Part shown: piece by piece, positions 9,055-18,541 of the stretch
Layout: each line of letters opens with the position of its first letter
How positions within the stretch are numbered: the stretch's first letter is position 1
Assembly: GCA_963733085.1 (NCBI GenBank)
Contig: CAVTBY010000013.1
Coordinates: forward strand, 1 to 64,000
Reading direction: 5' to 3'
Length of the DNA stretch: 64,000 nt
Source: Desertimonas sp963733085
GTDB taxonomy: Bacteria > Actinomycetota > Acidimicrobiia > Acidimicrobiales > Ilumatobacteraceae
Made by a program: the position numbers and the translations under genes
Notes under the pieces: generated by a model
Databases searched by the model: none
Told to the model about the DNA's origin: nothing
What the model saw: only the letters and a program-made list of their open reading frames with translations

Positions 9055-9298
9055 ATGAGCAAGGTAAAAGACTTGACTGAGTTTGGCTTACCAGACCGCA
9101 TTATTAACACGGCAAAGATTAGCTTTGCCTCAATTCGGCCAGTTGGATCACAAGCTTCTTGATGGAACAAAGGTAAGTATGGACGTCTTAGTTGTTTGTG
9201 AGGGAGCCGAATTACGATTTGATTTCAAAGAAGGGCAAGAAGATCTTGCCAGACAGTTTTTTGAATTTATGAAACAGTGTGTCTATGAGAATGAGTAG
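9055..9298 (+). CDS. AT-rich hypothetical ORF, frameshifted
   Basis: From ATG 9055 the sequence reads MSKVKDLTEFGLPDRIINTA. Around 9,130-9,140 it changes frame and continues LLDGTKVSMDVLVVCEGAEL to a TAG at 9298. The DNA here is strikingly AT-rich: 26 of 63 bases counted from 9058 are G or C, in a contig otherwise near two-thirds GC. Codons such as TTA, ATT and AAA are used freely. The second half looks like a compact alpha/beta domain but I cannot name it. The composition marks it as foreign, either transferred or wrongly joined. Confidence 0.4.
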
Positions 9299-9452
9299 GC
9301 CTCGACCTCTCTTCCTCGGGACATAAGTTCATAGTCAGCCACAGCTTGCCCTAGTGGATGATCGTTCCCGTGGCTTGCGGCAGGTTGGCCCGGATCATGC
9401 AAGAGGCGGGACAGGATGGACCCAGGGCAGGGTTCCCCGGCCTCGATCGTCA

Positions 9453-9484
9453 CCACACCCTTCCGGCCATGCCGAAGGGTGTGG
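9453..9484 (-). terminator. Hairpin terminator after the DoxX gene
   Basis: An 11-base perfect inverted repeat (CACACCCTTC core at 9453-9463, its complement at 9474-9484) with a 10-base loop begins four bases beyond the DoxX stop at 9489. No T-run follows, as often in GC-rich genomes. Confidence 0.6.
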
Positions 9485-9488
9485 CTAT

Positions 9489-9923
9489 TCAGGCTAGCCG
9501 AGCGGAGCTGCGCGCCCGCGCCGCGTCGAGGCTCCACGCGCCCGGCCCGGTGAACACCAGCAGCAGGAACACGAAGCAGTAAAGGATGGCGGCGTCGCCG
9601 CCGTTCAGCACGGGGAAGAAGCTCCGCGGGGCGTGGAACAGCCAGTACGCCACCGCCATCTCGCCCGAGAGCAGGAACGCCACGGGCCGGGTGAACAGGC
9701 CGACCAGGATCAGGAGCCCGCCCGCGAACTCCAGGACGCCGCCGACGCCGAGCAGCGACAGGAGCGGCGGCTGGCCGCTCTCGGACGGGGCCGGGAAGCC
9801 GAACAGCTTCTGCGTGCCGTGCTCCATGAAGATCAGCGCCGCCACGATCCGCAGCGCGGCCAGCGCGTAAGGGCTGTAGCGGTCGAGGGCGTCGAGGGTG
9901 CTGCTGCCGGCGTCGTGCCGCAT
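9489..9923 (-). CDS. DoxX family membrane protein
   Basis: A 144-residue protein with four predicted membrane helices and the DoxX beginning: YALAALRIVAALIFMEHGTQ, then KLFGFP and a Gly-rich helix (GGVLEFAGGLLILVGLFTRP). DoxX/DoxD proteins are small inner-membrane proteins linked to quinone or thiol redox reactions, with no settled single role. The ATG at 9923 is chosen. The frame stays open far upstream, but only as an Arg-rich shadow. A strong hairpin follows the stop. This is the last gene before the leuS junction. Confidence 0.75.
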   Translation of the reverse strand: MRHDAGSSTLDALDRYSPYALAALRIVAALIFMEHGTQKLFGFPAPSESGQPPLLSLLGVGGVLEFAGGLLILVGLFTRPVAFLLSGEMAVAYWLFHAPRSFFPVLNGGDAAILYCFVFLLLVFTGPGAWSLDAARARSSARLA

Positions 9924-10346
9924 GGTCGGCGCTGCTCCAAGAGGACCGCGGATGATCGTCAAGCCTCGGCGCGCGTGCCGGTTCCCGACGCGGTACTGGC
10001 AGAAGATACTCCGCGATCGAGCCCCGGCCAGGTCGGGCGGCGAGGACGCGGACGGGCGCCGGCGGTACCAGGTGGCGGCATCTGGCCGCCAGCGTCCGGT
10101 GCCCACGCCGACTGGCGCGGGACGCACAACCCGCCACATGGTCGACACTGCCGCATCCATGGGTGTGAGCAGCGGCGATGGCCCGCTCGCCCGCCGGGCA
10201 TCGCGCTGGTAGTCATCGGACGTGATCGCGGAGATCAGGACACTCGGGCAACGGACCTCCCGGGCGTGGCATGCCCGTGGGGTTGGCGCTTCATTACGCA
10301 CGGCCCGCTCCTGGGCGTGGCACGGGGAGGTGGGGGATGCCGGAGC
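9924..10346. other. Featureless stretch containing the suspected contig join
   Basis: No gene is recognisable on either strand. At 10347 the plus strand abruptly becomes good leucyl-tRNA synthetase coding sequence, in the middle of that protein. The bases just before (GGGGATGCCGGA) do not encode the residues normally preceding GGVEH in this enzyme. A join or insertion boundary is therefore placed within about 20 bases upstream of 10347. Confidence 0.5.
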
Positions 10347-11270
10347 GGCGGCGTCGAGCACGCCGTGCTGCACCTGCTCTACGCCCGCTTCTGGCACAAG
10401 GTGCTGTTCGACTTGGGCCACCTGTCGTCGTCGGAGCCGTACGCCCGCCTGTACAACCAGGGCTACGTTCTGGCCGCCGCCTTCGAGGACGAGCGCGGCA
10501 TCTACGTGCCTGCCGACGATGTCGTGATCGACGCCGACGGCCACGCCACGTACGAGGGCCGGCCGGTGACACGCCACTGGGGCAAGATGGGCAAGAGCCT
10601 GAAGAACTCGGTGTCGCCCGAGGAGATCTACGACGCCTACGGGGCGGACACGCTGCGCCTGCACCTGATGGCAACCGGCCCGCTCGACGCGTCGCGACCG
10701 TGGGAGACGCGCGACGTCGTCGGGATGTTCCGCTTCTTGCAGCGTTTGTGGCGAAACATCATCGACGAGCAGACCGGCGAGGTTCGCGTGGCCGATACGC
10801 CAGCGGACGGCGAGACGACCCAACTGCTCCACCGCACCATCGACTCGGTGCGCGCCGACATGGAGGCGCTGCGCTTCAACACGGCGATCGCCAAGCTGAT
10901 CGAGCTCAACAACCATGTGACGAAGCTCGACACCACACCACGCGAGGTCGCCGAGGCGCTGGTGTTGATGGTGTCGCCGCTCGTGCCCCACGTGGCCGAG
11001 GAGTTGTGGCATCGTCTCGGCCACGACGCGACGATTGCCTTCGAGTCGATGCCGACGGCCGATCCGGCGATGCTGATCGACGACACTGTCGAGTACCCGG
11101 TGCAGGTCAACGGCAAGCTGCGCAGCCACATCACCGTTGCCGCAGATGCCGACCCGGCCACCGTCGAAGCCGCCGCCCTCGCCGACCCCAAGATCCAGGC
11201 GGTGCTCGCCGGCTCCGACCCCAAGAAGGTCATCGTCGTCCCGTCGCGAATGGTGAACATCGTCACCTGA
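10347..11270 (+). CDS. leuS: Leucyl-tRNA synthetase, C-terminal third only
   Basis: The translated sequence begins GGVEHAVLHLLYARFWHKVL and carries the catalytic KMSKS-type loop as KMGKSLKNS, followed by the anticodon-binding helical domain (AYGADTLRLHLMATGPLDAS) and the C-terminal tail (YPVQVNGKLRSHITVAADAD) to a TGA at 11270. About 308 residues are present of the usual 800 or more. The HIGH motif, editing domain and first two thirds are absent. As leuS is essential, a chimeric assembly or a second intact copy elsewhere is more likely than a true truncation. It converges on msrB across a nested palindrome. Confidence 0.85.
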   Translation, partial: GGVEHAVLHLLYARFWHKVLFDLGHLSSSEPYARLYNQGYVLAAAFEDERGIYVPADDVVIDADGHATYEGRPVTRHWGKMGKSLKNSVSPEEIYDAYGADTLRLHLMATGPLDASRPWETRDVVGMFRFLQRLWRNIIDEQTGEVRVADTPADGETTQLLHRTIDSVRADMEALRFNTAIAKLIELNNHVTKLDTTPREVAEALVLMVSPLVPHVAEELWHRLGHDATIAFESMPTADPAMLIDDTVEYPVQVNGKLRSHITVAADADPATVEAAALADPKIQAVLAGSDPKKVIVVPSRMVNIVT

Positions 11271-11281
11271 CGACGTCTTCC

Positions 11282-11362
11282 ATCGGAGTGTTTCGTGCTG
11301 ACGGAGTGTTTGCTGCCGGGAAACCCGACAGGTGACACTCCATCAGCAGCAAAGACTCCGAT
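11282..11362. terminator. Nested inverted repeat between convergent leuS and msrB
   Basis: An inner stem pairs TGCTGACGGAGTGT (11296-11309) with ACACTCCATCAGCA (11335-11348), 13 of 14 bases. An outer stem pairs ATCGGAGT (11282-11289) with ACTCCGAT (11355-11362). It fills the gap between two convergent stop codons, as expected of a bidirectional terminator. Confidence 0.6.
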
Positions 11363-11764
11363 CTAGGAAGGTTCGGTCTCCTCGAGGTCGAGGGCGAGGC
11401 TGTTCATGCAGTAGCGCATGCCGGTGGGCTGGGGGCCGTCCGGGAAGACGTGCCCGAGGTGTGACCCGCAGCGCCGGCAGCGAACCTCCGTGCGCACCAT
11501 CCCCAGCGTTCGGTCCTCGATCAACTCGACGGCGTCGGCGACCATCGGCTCGGTGAAGCTCGGCCAGCCGCTACCCGACTCGAACTTCGTCGCCGCGTCG
11601 AACAACTCGGCGCCGCACGCCGCGCACCGGTAGGTCCCGTCGGCGTGGGCGTTGACGTACTCCCCGCTCCATGGCGGCTCCGTGCCCGCCTCGCGAAGCA
11701 CGTGGAACTGCTCCGGCGTGAGCTGCTCACGCCACTCCGACTCCGACCGCTCGATCTCCGGCAT
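11363..11764 (-). CDS. msrB: Peptide-methionine (R)-S-oxide reductase
   Basis: A 133-residue MsrB, the usual length. It shows both structural zinc Cys pairs (CAACG at residues 48-52 and CRRCG at about 97-101), the substrate block FESGSGWPSF, HLGHVFPDGP, and the catalytic RYCMNS near residue 119. It reduces methionine-R-sulfoxide in oxidised proteins, using thioredoxin. Start is ATG 11764. It is single and cytosolic, with no signal peptide. It is convergent with leuS. Confidence 0.95.
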   Translation of the reverse strand: MPEIERSESEWREQLTPEQFHVLREAGTEPPWSGEYVNAHADGTYRCAACGAELFDAATKFESGSGWPSFTEPMVADAVELIEDRTLGMVRTEVRCRRCGSHLGHVFPDGPQPTGMRYCMNSLALDLEETEPS

Positions 11765-11890
11765 GCACCTACCTTATGGCGATAGCCAGGAGCGTTGCAC
11801 TCGGCAAGGTACCTCAGACCGCGCAACCCGGACCGAAGATCAGGACTTCGTCCAATGACGCACGATGCCTCAGCAGTTCACGATCGAGCC

Positions 11891-12040
11891 ATGAACAACT
11901 TTCAGCTCACTGAAGCACTCGTTGCCGACCACCTCGCCGCTGTGCGAGCCGATGCGAAGCGGATTCGCTCACTGCGCGACGTCCACCGGGCGACATTCCG
12001 CCGGCGTCGAGACCGAGCGCCACGCTCCCATGGCGATTGA
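11891..12040 (+). CDS. Small basic hypothetical protein
   Basis: A 49-residue frame from ATG 11891 reads MNNFQLTEALVADHLAAVRA followed by an Arg-rich tail. Small proteins of this plan (short aliphatic helix, then Arg-rich end) are common and unannotated in actinobacteria. A similar small frame occurs at 56165. The same frame is open to an earlier ATG at 11855. No clear Shine-Dalgarno sequence is seen, so confidence is limited. Confidence 0.4.
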   Translation: MNNFQLTEALVADHLAAVRADAKRIRSLRDVHRATFRRRRDRAPRSHGD

Positions 12041-12073
12041 ACTCAGGCGGTGCCGGCGCATGGCATCCGTACG

Positions 12074-14942
12074 ATGAACGAGGTGGCAGTACGCACCGGC
12101 CCGCTGGTCCTCGTCGGACGGGACGAACAGCTGGCCGCCTTGGTCGAGACCTTCGACGCCGTGGGACGAGGCCGGAGCACGACAGTGTTGCTCGGTGGCG
12201 ACGCCGGAGTCGGCAAGACCACGTTGGTCAATGCCTTCGTGGCCCAGCTCGGTGACGCCCGAGTCATCCGCGGTCAATGCGTCCCGCTCGGCGGCGACGG
12301 CTTGGCGTTCGCGCCGATCAGCGGCGCGCTGCGCGATCTCAAACAGCAGGTCGGCGACGACGCCGTGTTGGAGTGGGCCGGTCCGGGAAGTGCGTCACTC
12401 GGTGGCCTGCTGCCCGAGCTGACAAACGGCGTCGGCACCAACGATGACACGCTGCGCCTGTTCGAGGCGGTCACAGAAGTGCTCGAAGGGGCGGCCGAGT
12501 CCCAGCCGCTCGTCGTCGTCCTCGAGGACATCCACTGGGCCGACGCCTCCACACGACACCTCGTTGCCTTCGTCGCCCGAGCCCTCACCGACGCCCGAGT
12601 GCTGCTGATCGCCACCTACCGCAGTGACGAGCTGCACCGGCGCCACCCGCTCCGTCCGTTCCTGGCCGAGATGCAACGACTCGGCGGCGTGGAGACCCAC
12701 TCCGTTCCGCGGCTCGACACCGATGGTGTCGCCGCGATGGTGACGGCGCTGCGCCCCGACCGCCACGATGAAGCGTTCGCCGAGGAGGTCTTCCGGCGTA
12801 GCGATGGCATCCCGTTCTTCGTCGAGGAGCTCGCCCGCACCGAGTGCTCCGATCTTCCCGCCGGGCTGCGCGACGTGTTGTTCGTCCGCTTCGAGTCACT
12901 CGGACGCTCTGCCCAGGCGGCCGTGCGTCTGCTTGCCGTCGCCGGCCACCGGGCCGAGTACTCACTGATCTCGCGCGGCAGCGATCTCGATGAGACCGAG
13001 CTCGACACCGGACTGCGCGAAGCCGTCGACGCACAGCTGGTGATCGTCGACGGCAGCGGGTTCCGCTTCCGTCACGCCCTGCTGCGCGAGGCCGTGCTGG
13101 ACGACCTGCTCCCCGGCGAAGCCGCATCGCTGCACCGCCGCATCGCCGAAACGATCGAGGCCGAACCGGCGCTCGTGCCGGCGGGCACGAGCGCCATCGA
13201 GCTCGCCCATCACTGGTCGGCCGCCCGCGAGCCGAACAAGGCTTTTCGCTGGTCACTCACCGCCGCCCGTGATCGCCCGATCGACAAGAGCGAGTCGTTG
13301 CGCCTGTTCGAGCGGGCGCTCGGCCTGTGGGACGAAGTCGACGATGTCGAGGCCGTCGCCGGCCAATCGCACGCCGAGCTGATGGAATCGGCGGCCGACG
13401 CCGCTTCCGACGCCGGTGAGTGGGTGCGCGGTCTGGCGCTGATCGAGTCGGCGCTCGGCGAAGTCGACGAGGGCACGCAGCCCCTGCATGTCGCTCGGCT
13501 CCTGCAGACGAAGGGCCACTTGCTCTCCAAACTGAACCGCTTCGGCTCCGTGGAGACGCTGCAGCAGGCCGTCGAGTTGGTCCCCGACACGCCGCCGACG
13601 ACGCAGCGCGCTCGAGGTGCTCGGGATGCTGGCCGCAATGAAGATGATGGCCGGCGACAACGACGGTGCCATCGAAACGGCCCGCCGGAGCATGGAAGTC
13701 GGCAAGGCCGCCGGAACTCCTCAACCATCGGCCCAGATCACGCTGGCAACCTGCATCGCCAGTAAAGGCCTCCTGGACGAGGCCGGCGGCCACTTCGCCG
13801 AGGCGCTGGCGCTCGTCGAGGGAGTCGACGAGCGATTGGTGCTGCGGCACCACATCAACCTGTCGGACGTGCTGCGCCTCAACGGACGGTTTCGGGCGGC
13901 GACCACCACGGCGGAAGCAGGGATCGATATGGCCAAGGCGATGGGGTTGCGCCGGACGTTCGGGGCGATGCTCGCCGGCAACGCCGCTGAACCGCTGCTC
14001 CTCCTCGGCGAGTGGTCGGCGGCCCGGCGGCTGATCGACCGGGCCCTCGAACTCGATCCGCCCGCCCACCACCACATCCATCTCAAGATGCTGCAGGCGC
14101 TCCATCAGGTGTGGACGGACGACCTCGCCGATGCCGACCAGACGCTCGCCAAGTTTCGCCAGCAGCTGTCCTCGGCGAACCCGATTCCCCAGTACCTGAC
14201 GATGATCGCCCTCAGCGAGAGCGAGTTGGCGCTCGCCGTGGACGACCCCGGGCGAGCGTGGGCGGCCGCCAAGGCATCGATCGATCGTCGGCAGAGCCAG
14301 AACGCCGGTGCCCTGTGGTGGGTCGCCCGATCCGCCGCCGAGGCGATCGCCACCGCCCGTCGCCGAGGCAGCGCGACGTTCGACCTCACGGCGGCCGAGT
14401 CGTACCTTCGGGAGGTCGTCGACGAGTTCGCTGTCGACGCTCCACTTGGCGCCGCTCGGGCGGTCGTCGACGCCGAACTCGACGACGACCTCGAAGCGTG
14501 GGAAGCCGCGTTGGAAGCTCTGCGCCAGGCCGAGGGCCCTGTGCACTTGCGGGCGCACGCCCATCTGCGTCGCGCCGAGCTGCTCGCCGGCGACCGTCGA
14601 GCCTCCGCCGCGGAGCTCGCCGCCGCCGAGGAGACCGCCCGATCGATTGGGGCCGGGCTGCTCCAACGGCGAATCGACGATCTCCGCCGGCGCCTCGGAG
14701 TGCGCGGCGGCGACAGCTCCCCACCACGAGACGGCCAGCCGATCCCCCTCACACCTCGCGAGCGCGAGGTGCTGCGCCTCGTCGCTCGCGGCATGAGCAA
14801 CGGCGAGATCGGCAGTGAGCTGTTCATCACGACAAAGACGGCGAGCGTCCACGTCTCGAACATCCTGGCCAAGCTCGGCGTCAGCTCGCGCACAGAGGCG
14901 GCGGCGTTGGCGCTGCGCGGGGCTCAACTAGAACAGGGTTGA
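12074..14942 (+). CDS. Large AAA-ATPase / LuxR-type transcriptional regulator, one frameshift
   Basis: About 955 residues once a single-base error near 13,605 is corrected. Residues 15-190 form a P-loop ATPase with Walker A GGDAGVGKTT and Walker B LVVVLEDIHWAD. The middle (about 400-850) consists of TPR-like helical repeats. The last 65 residues are a LuxR/GerE helix-turn-helix (LTPREREVLRLVARGMSNGE). This is the LAL/MalT plan, in which a ligand and ATP control DNA binding. Both halves align into one continuous repeat region across the break (ALEVLGMLAAMKMM follows), so the gene is probably intact in life. ATG 12074 is preferred; GTG 12050 is possible. It overlaps the next gene by one base. 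Confidence 0.85.
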
Positions 14943-15442
14943 TGGACGACGACCAGCGATCGGCGGAACGTGACGCCAAAGAGCTCGACGACGTGGCTGA
15001 CCGCGACGAGTTGCGCAAGCGCTACGAAATGCTTCTCCAGGAGCTGCGCGTCGTACTGCCCGGTGTGCAGGTGCTGATGGCGTTCTTGTTGACCGCTCCG
15101 TTCGCCCAACGCTTCACCGACCTCGACGACATCGGGCGGCGGAGCTACCTCATCGCCCTCGTCAGCGCCCTGGGATCGACGATCTGCTTGCTCACACCCA
15201 CCGTGTTCCACCGCGTGGCCGAACGAACGGCGCGCCGGGCGCGCCTCGTCTGGAGTGTGCGCCTCGCCGTCGTCGGCATGGTCCTCCTCGCCGTGGCCTT
15301 GACGACCGCGAGTTGGTGTATCACCCGATTGGTTTTCGGGACGGCCGCCGCCACGGTGGTTGCGGTGTGTGCTGTCACGGCATTCGTCGGGGTCTGGGTC
15401 GTCCTGCCGCTGAGCGTCGGACGGTCATCCGACGCCCCGTGA
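14942..15442 (+). CDS. DUF6328 family four-helix membrane protein
   Basis: A 166-residue protein with a charged N-terminus (residues 1-30) and four hydrophobic segments beginning LPGVQVLMAFLLTAPFAQRF. The block RDELRKRYEMLLQELRVVLP is typical of DUF6328, an uncharacterised actinobacterial membrane family. Its ATG shares one base with the stop of the LuxR-type gene, indicating translational coupling, so it may be the regulator's partner or sensor (inference). Confidence 0.75.
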   Translation: MDDDQRSAERDAKELDDVADRDELRKRYEMLLQELRVVLPGVQVLMAFLLTAPFAQRFTDLDDIGRRSYLIALVSALGSTICLLTPTVFHRVAERTARRARLVWSVRLAVVGMVLLAVALTTASWCITRLVFGTAAATVVAVCAVTAFVGVWVVLPLSVGRSSDAP

Positions 15443-15463
15443 CATCGACAAGCGTCGCCGACG

Positions 15464-16300
15464 TCAGGCCGTGCTGAAGAACAGCTGCAGCTCGAGGACG
15501 CCCTCGTCCTCGGCAGACAGCACAACGGGAGCGCTCGGAACGCTGACGCCGTAGTCGGCGAACACGATGTCGAGCGAGCCGACGACCACGATGTTGTCGC
15601 CGACGAGCTGGGCCTCGAGCGGGAGCGTCACCGGTGTCGTCACACCATGAATCGTCAGCTCTCCGGTCGCGTCGACGCTCACGGACTCCCCTGATGCCGC
15701 AGCATCGCCGAGCTCGATCGGCTCGGTGAGAACGAACGTGGCTGTCGGGAACTCCCCGGTGCCGAGGGCGCTCTGGACCTTGTCGTCGCGCCGGCTCTCG
15801 TTGGTCGTGATCGCCGTCATGTCAGCCTCGATGGTGACGGCCGTGACCGTCGTGCCCTCGATCGTGAGGGTGCCGCCGACTTCTGGCGTCCGGCCGACGG
15901 CCGTGGTCGATCCGATCCCGGTCAACTCCTCCTCGACGCGGAATCCGACGAACGTTCCCGTCGAGTCCTCGTAACTGAACTCGCCGATCGACGTGTCGAC
16001 CGACCAGGTCCCGGCCACGCCGCTTGCCGCGGAGTCAGCCGCGGCGGTCGCCGCAGCCGTCTCGGTGGTCGGCGAATCCGTCGTCACCGCGCCGGCTTGC
16101 GTGTCAGCCTCCTGCACTTGGGCCGCTGCTGCCCCGAGACTCACGGAGTCGGGGGCGTCATCGCGGAAGAACCACCACAGGAACGCCCCGATGCCGATGA
16201 CGACAACGGCGAGGGCACTCACTGCCCACCGCCAGCGGTGGCTTCGCGGCTTGCTGGGCTCGACCGGATCGGTGTGTTCTGTGGGCGAAGACGTGTTCAC
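15464..16300 (-). CDS. YceI-like lipocalin-fold protein, membrane anchored
   Basis: A 278-residue protein with one N-terminal helix (WAVSALAVVVIGIGAFLWWF), a Thr/Ala/Asp-rich linker, and a YceI domain from residue about 100 (GTWSVDTSIGEFSYEDSTGT, later VTLPLEAQL). YceI proteins form lipid-binding barrels that hold isoprenoids such as polyprenyl quinones. Here the domain would lie outside the membrane. The start is the GTG at 16300, which has AGGAAC upstream; the longer frame to 16348 lacks a site. It is divergent from the two-component operon. Confidence 0.85.
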   Translation of the reverse strand: MNTSSPTEHTDPVEPSKPRSHRWRWAVSALAVVVIGIGAFLWWFFRDDAPDSVSLGAAAAQVQEADTQAGAVTTDSPTTETAAATAAADSAASGVAGTWSVDTSIGEFSYEDSTGTFVGFRVEEELTGIGSTTAVGRTPEVGGTLTIEGTTVTAVTIEADMTAITTNESRRDDKVQSALGTGEFPTATFVLTEPIELGDAAASGESVSVDATGELTIHGVTTPVTLPLEAQLVGDNIVVVGSLDIVFADYGVSVPSAPVVLSAEDEGVLELQLFFSTA

Positions 16301-16435
16301 GATGTTCCTCTGTCGGGGGTCACGGGGTGTCGTGGCGATCCTGACCATTCAACCTGTGAGCGCGCTGTGACATTGCTCAGGGTGAGCACAGACTTCTCGG
16401 CGAGGACTCACAGTCAACTCCCAGGATCGGCTGAC

Positions 16436-17131
16436 ATGCTGGCCATCGTGAAGGGCGCCCACCTGCTCATCGTCGACGACGAGGACAACCTGCGATCGAT
16501 GCTCGCCGCTGCCCTCCAGCACCACGGTTTCGTGGTCTCCACTGCCGCCGACGGTCGTCAAGCACTCGACATCATCCCCAAGGAGCGTCCCGACCTCGTT
16601 CTCCTCGACGTGATGATGCCCGACCTCGACGGCTTCGAGGTGTGCCGACGGCTGCGCACCGAGGGAGATCGCACGCCGGTGTTGTTCCTGACCGCCCGGG
16701 ACTCCACCGAGGACAAGGTGCGCGGCCTCACGCTCGGCGGCGACGACTACCTGCAGAAGCCGTTCAGTCTCGACGAGTTGATCGCCAGGGCCCAGGCCGT
16801 GCTCCGTCGCACGTCCGATCGGCGCGGATCGGGCAGCGTGCTCGAGTGTGCCGACCTCGTGATGGATGACGATGCCCATCGCGTTCGACGCGCTGGCGTG
16901 GACGTGTCGCTGTCGCCGACGGAGTACAACCTGCTCCGCTACCTCCTGGTCAACCAAGGCCGCGTCGTGTCGAAGGCACAGATCCTCGACCACGTCTGGC
17001 GGTATGACTTCGGGGGCGATGGCAGCGTCGTCGAGACGTACATCGGGTACCTGCGCCGCAAGGTCGACGACGTCGAGCCGAAGCTGATCCACACGCTGCG
17101 CGGCGTCGGCTACACGCTGCGCGTCCAGTGA
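16436..17131 (+). CDS. OmpR/PhoB-family response regulator
   Basis: A 231-residue regulator. The receiver domain shows the acidic pair IVDDEDN, the phospho-acceptor Asp in LLDVMMPDLDG (near residue 58), the Thr in FLTARDS and the Lys in LQKPFS. The C-terminal winged helix (residues 133-231) has the conserved LSPTEYNLLRYLLVNQGRVV and VETYIGYLRRKVD. It belongs to the MprA/PrrA/TrcR type of actinobacterial regulators. Its TGA overlaps the GTG start of the kinase, so the two are co-translated. The target genes are unknown. Confidence 0.93.
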   Translation: MLAIVKGAHLLIVDDEDNLRSMLAAALQHHGFVVSTAADGRQALDIIPKERPDLVLLDVMMPDLDGFEVCRRLRTEGDRTPVLFLTARDSTEDKVRGLTLGGDDYLQKPFSLDELIARAQAVLRRTSDRRGSGSVLECADLVMDDDAHRVRRAGVDVSLSPTEYNLLRYLLVNQGRVVSKAQILDHVWRYDFGGDGSVVETYIGYLRRKVDDVEPKLIHTLRGVGYTLRVQ

Positions 17132-18535
17132 ACCTGCGCACGCGTCTCCTCGTCGGCATCGCGTTCGTCGCAGTCGTGCTGGTCGTCGTCGCCCTCGTTG
17201 TCACCTCGACCACGCGCAACCAGCTGATCGGACAGATCGACGACCGCCTCGCCTCCTTTTCGCCGCGCGGTCACGACCTTCCAGAGGGCGAGGACGGTGC
17301 ACCCCGCGGCGGACCGCCGCCGCCGGACGGCGCGCCGGAGCGGCCGAGCGACGCCTACCAGGGCTACGTCGACGCCGACGGCGACCTCGTCACCCTGTTC
17401 GCCCCGAACGTCGGCGAGGAGGACTCTGCACCGCCCGACATCGCTACCGACTCGCTTCCGAAGTCGGGGAGCGACTACTTCACCGTGGACGCTACCGACG
17501 GCGGCGGGACGTATCGGGTCCTCGCCCAGGACGCCGGCGACGTCACGACGATCACGGCGCTGCCGCTCGACGACGTGCAACGGACGATCTCCCGACTGAT
17601 CCTCGTCGAAGTGATCGGTTCACTGGCGATCCTCGCCGCCCTCGGCGTCGTCAGTTGGTGGGTCGTCCACCTCGGGATACGTCCCATCAAGCAGATGACG
17701 GCGACGGCGACGCGGATCGCCGGTGGCGATCTCACCGTGCGCGTCCCGGAATCGGCCCCCGGCACGGAGGCCGGTGACCTTGCCGTCGCCCTCAACACGA
17801 TGCTCGGCAACCTCGCCACGGCGTTCGACGAACGCGCCGCCTCCGAGGCGCGCCTTCGTCGCTTCGTGGCCGATGCGTCGCACGAGTTGCGTACTCCGGT
17901 GACGACGATTCGTGGCTATGCCGAGCTGTACCGCCATGGCGGCCTGACCGACCAAGCGGCGCTCGACGACGCGATGCGGCGCACCGAACAAGAGGCTGCC
18001 CGGATCGGCCGGCTCGTCGAGGACATGCTGTCGCTGGCGAAGCTCGACGAGCAGCGCCCGTTGACCGTGCGCCCCGTCGACCTGACCGCGCTTGCACGCG
18101 ATGCGGCATCGGACGCCCGTGCGACAGCGCCGGGTCGACCGATCACCGTCGACGCAGGGCCCACGCCGATCGTGATCGACGGGGACGAGGACCGCCTCCG
18201 CCAAGTGATTGCCAACGTCGTCGGCAACGCCTTGGTGCACACCGAGTCCAGACGTGCCGGTCACGGTCCGTGTCGAGCGCGACGGAACGACCGCGACGCT
18301 CTCCGTCGACGACCGTGGCCAGGGCATGACGGCCGAGGTCGCCGAGCGCGTCACCGAGCGATTCTTTCGCGCCGACCCGTCACGCTCCCGCCACCGCGGC
18401 GGCACCGGGCTCGGACTGTCGATCGTCGATGCCACGGTGTCGGCCCATGGCGGGGCGGTGGCGATCGAGAGCGAGCCGGGACGGGGAACGACCGTGCGTT
18501 TGACGATGCCCGTCGCCGCGGGCAACCGCGAGTGA
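17128..18535 (+). CDS. Sensor histidine kinase, one frameshift
   Basis: After an N-terminal helix (LLVGIAFVAVVLVVVALVVT) comes a Pro/Asp-rich extracytoplasmic domain of about 130 residues, a second helix (LAILAALGVVSWWVVHLGI), HAMP, and a HisKA domain with the phosphorylated His in DASHELRTPVTTIRGY. The ATPase domain shows the N box (VVGNALVHT). Near 18,247 the frame breaks and continues as VDDRGQGM and GGTGLGLSIVDATVS, the G1 and G2 boxes. All kinase motifs are therefore encoded and one base error is likely. It is coupled to the response regulator by a 4-base overlap and converges on the sigma factor gene 6 bases away. Confidence 0.88.
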
Positions 18536-18541
18536 GGTCGC

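Noticed and set aside
9055..9298. HPr-like phosphocarrier
   Set aside because: The second half has a loosely similar pattern, but the active-site His region is not visible and the frame is broken.
521..15000. Many long Arg/Pro/Gly-rich open frames, for example 353 aa at 521-1582 past residue 120
   Set aside because: In GC-rich DNA antisense and out-of-frame ORFs are long by chance. These lack motifs and lie over genes whose own frame is clear.
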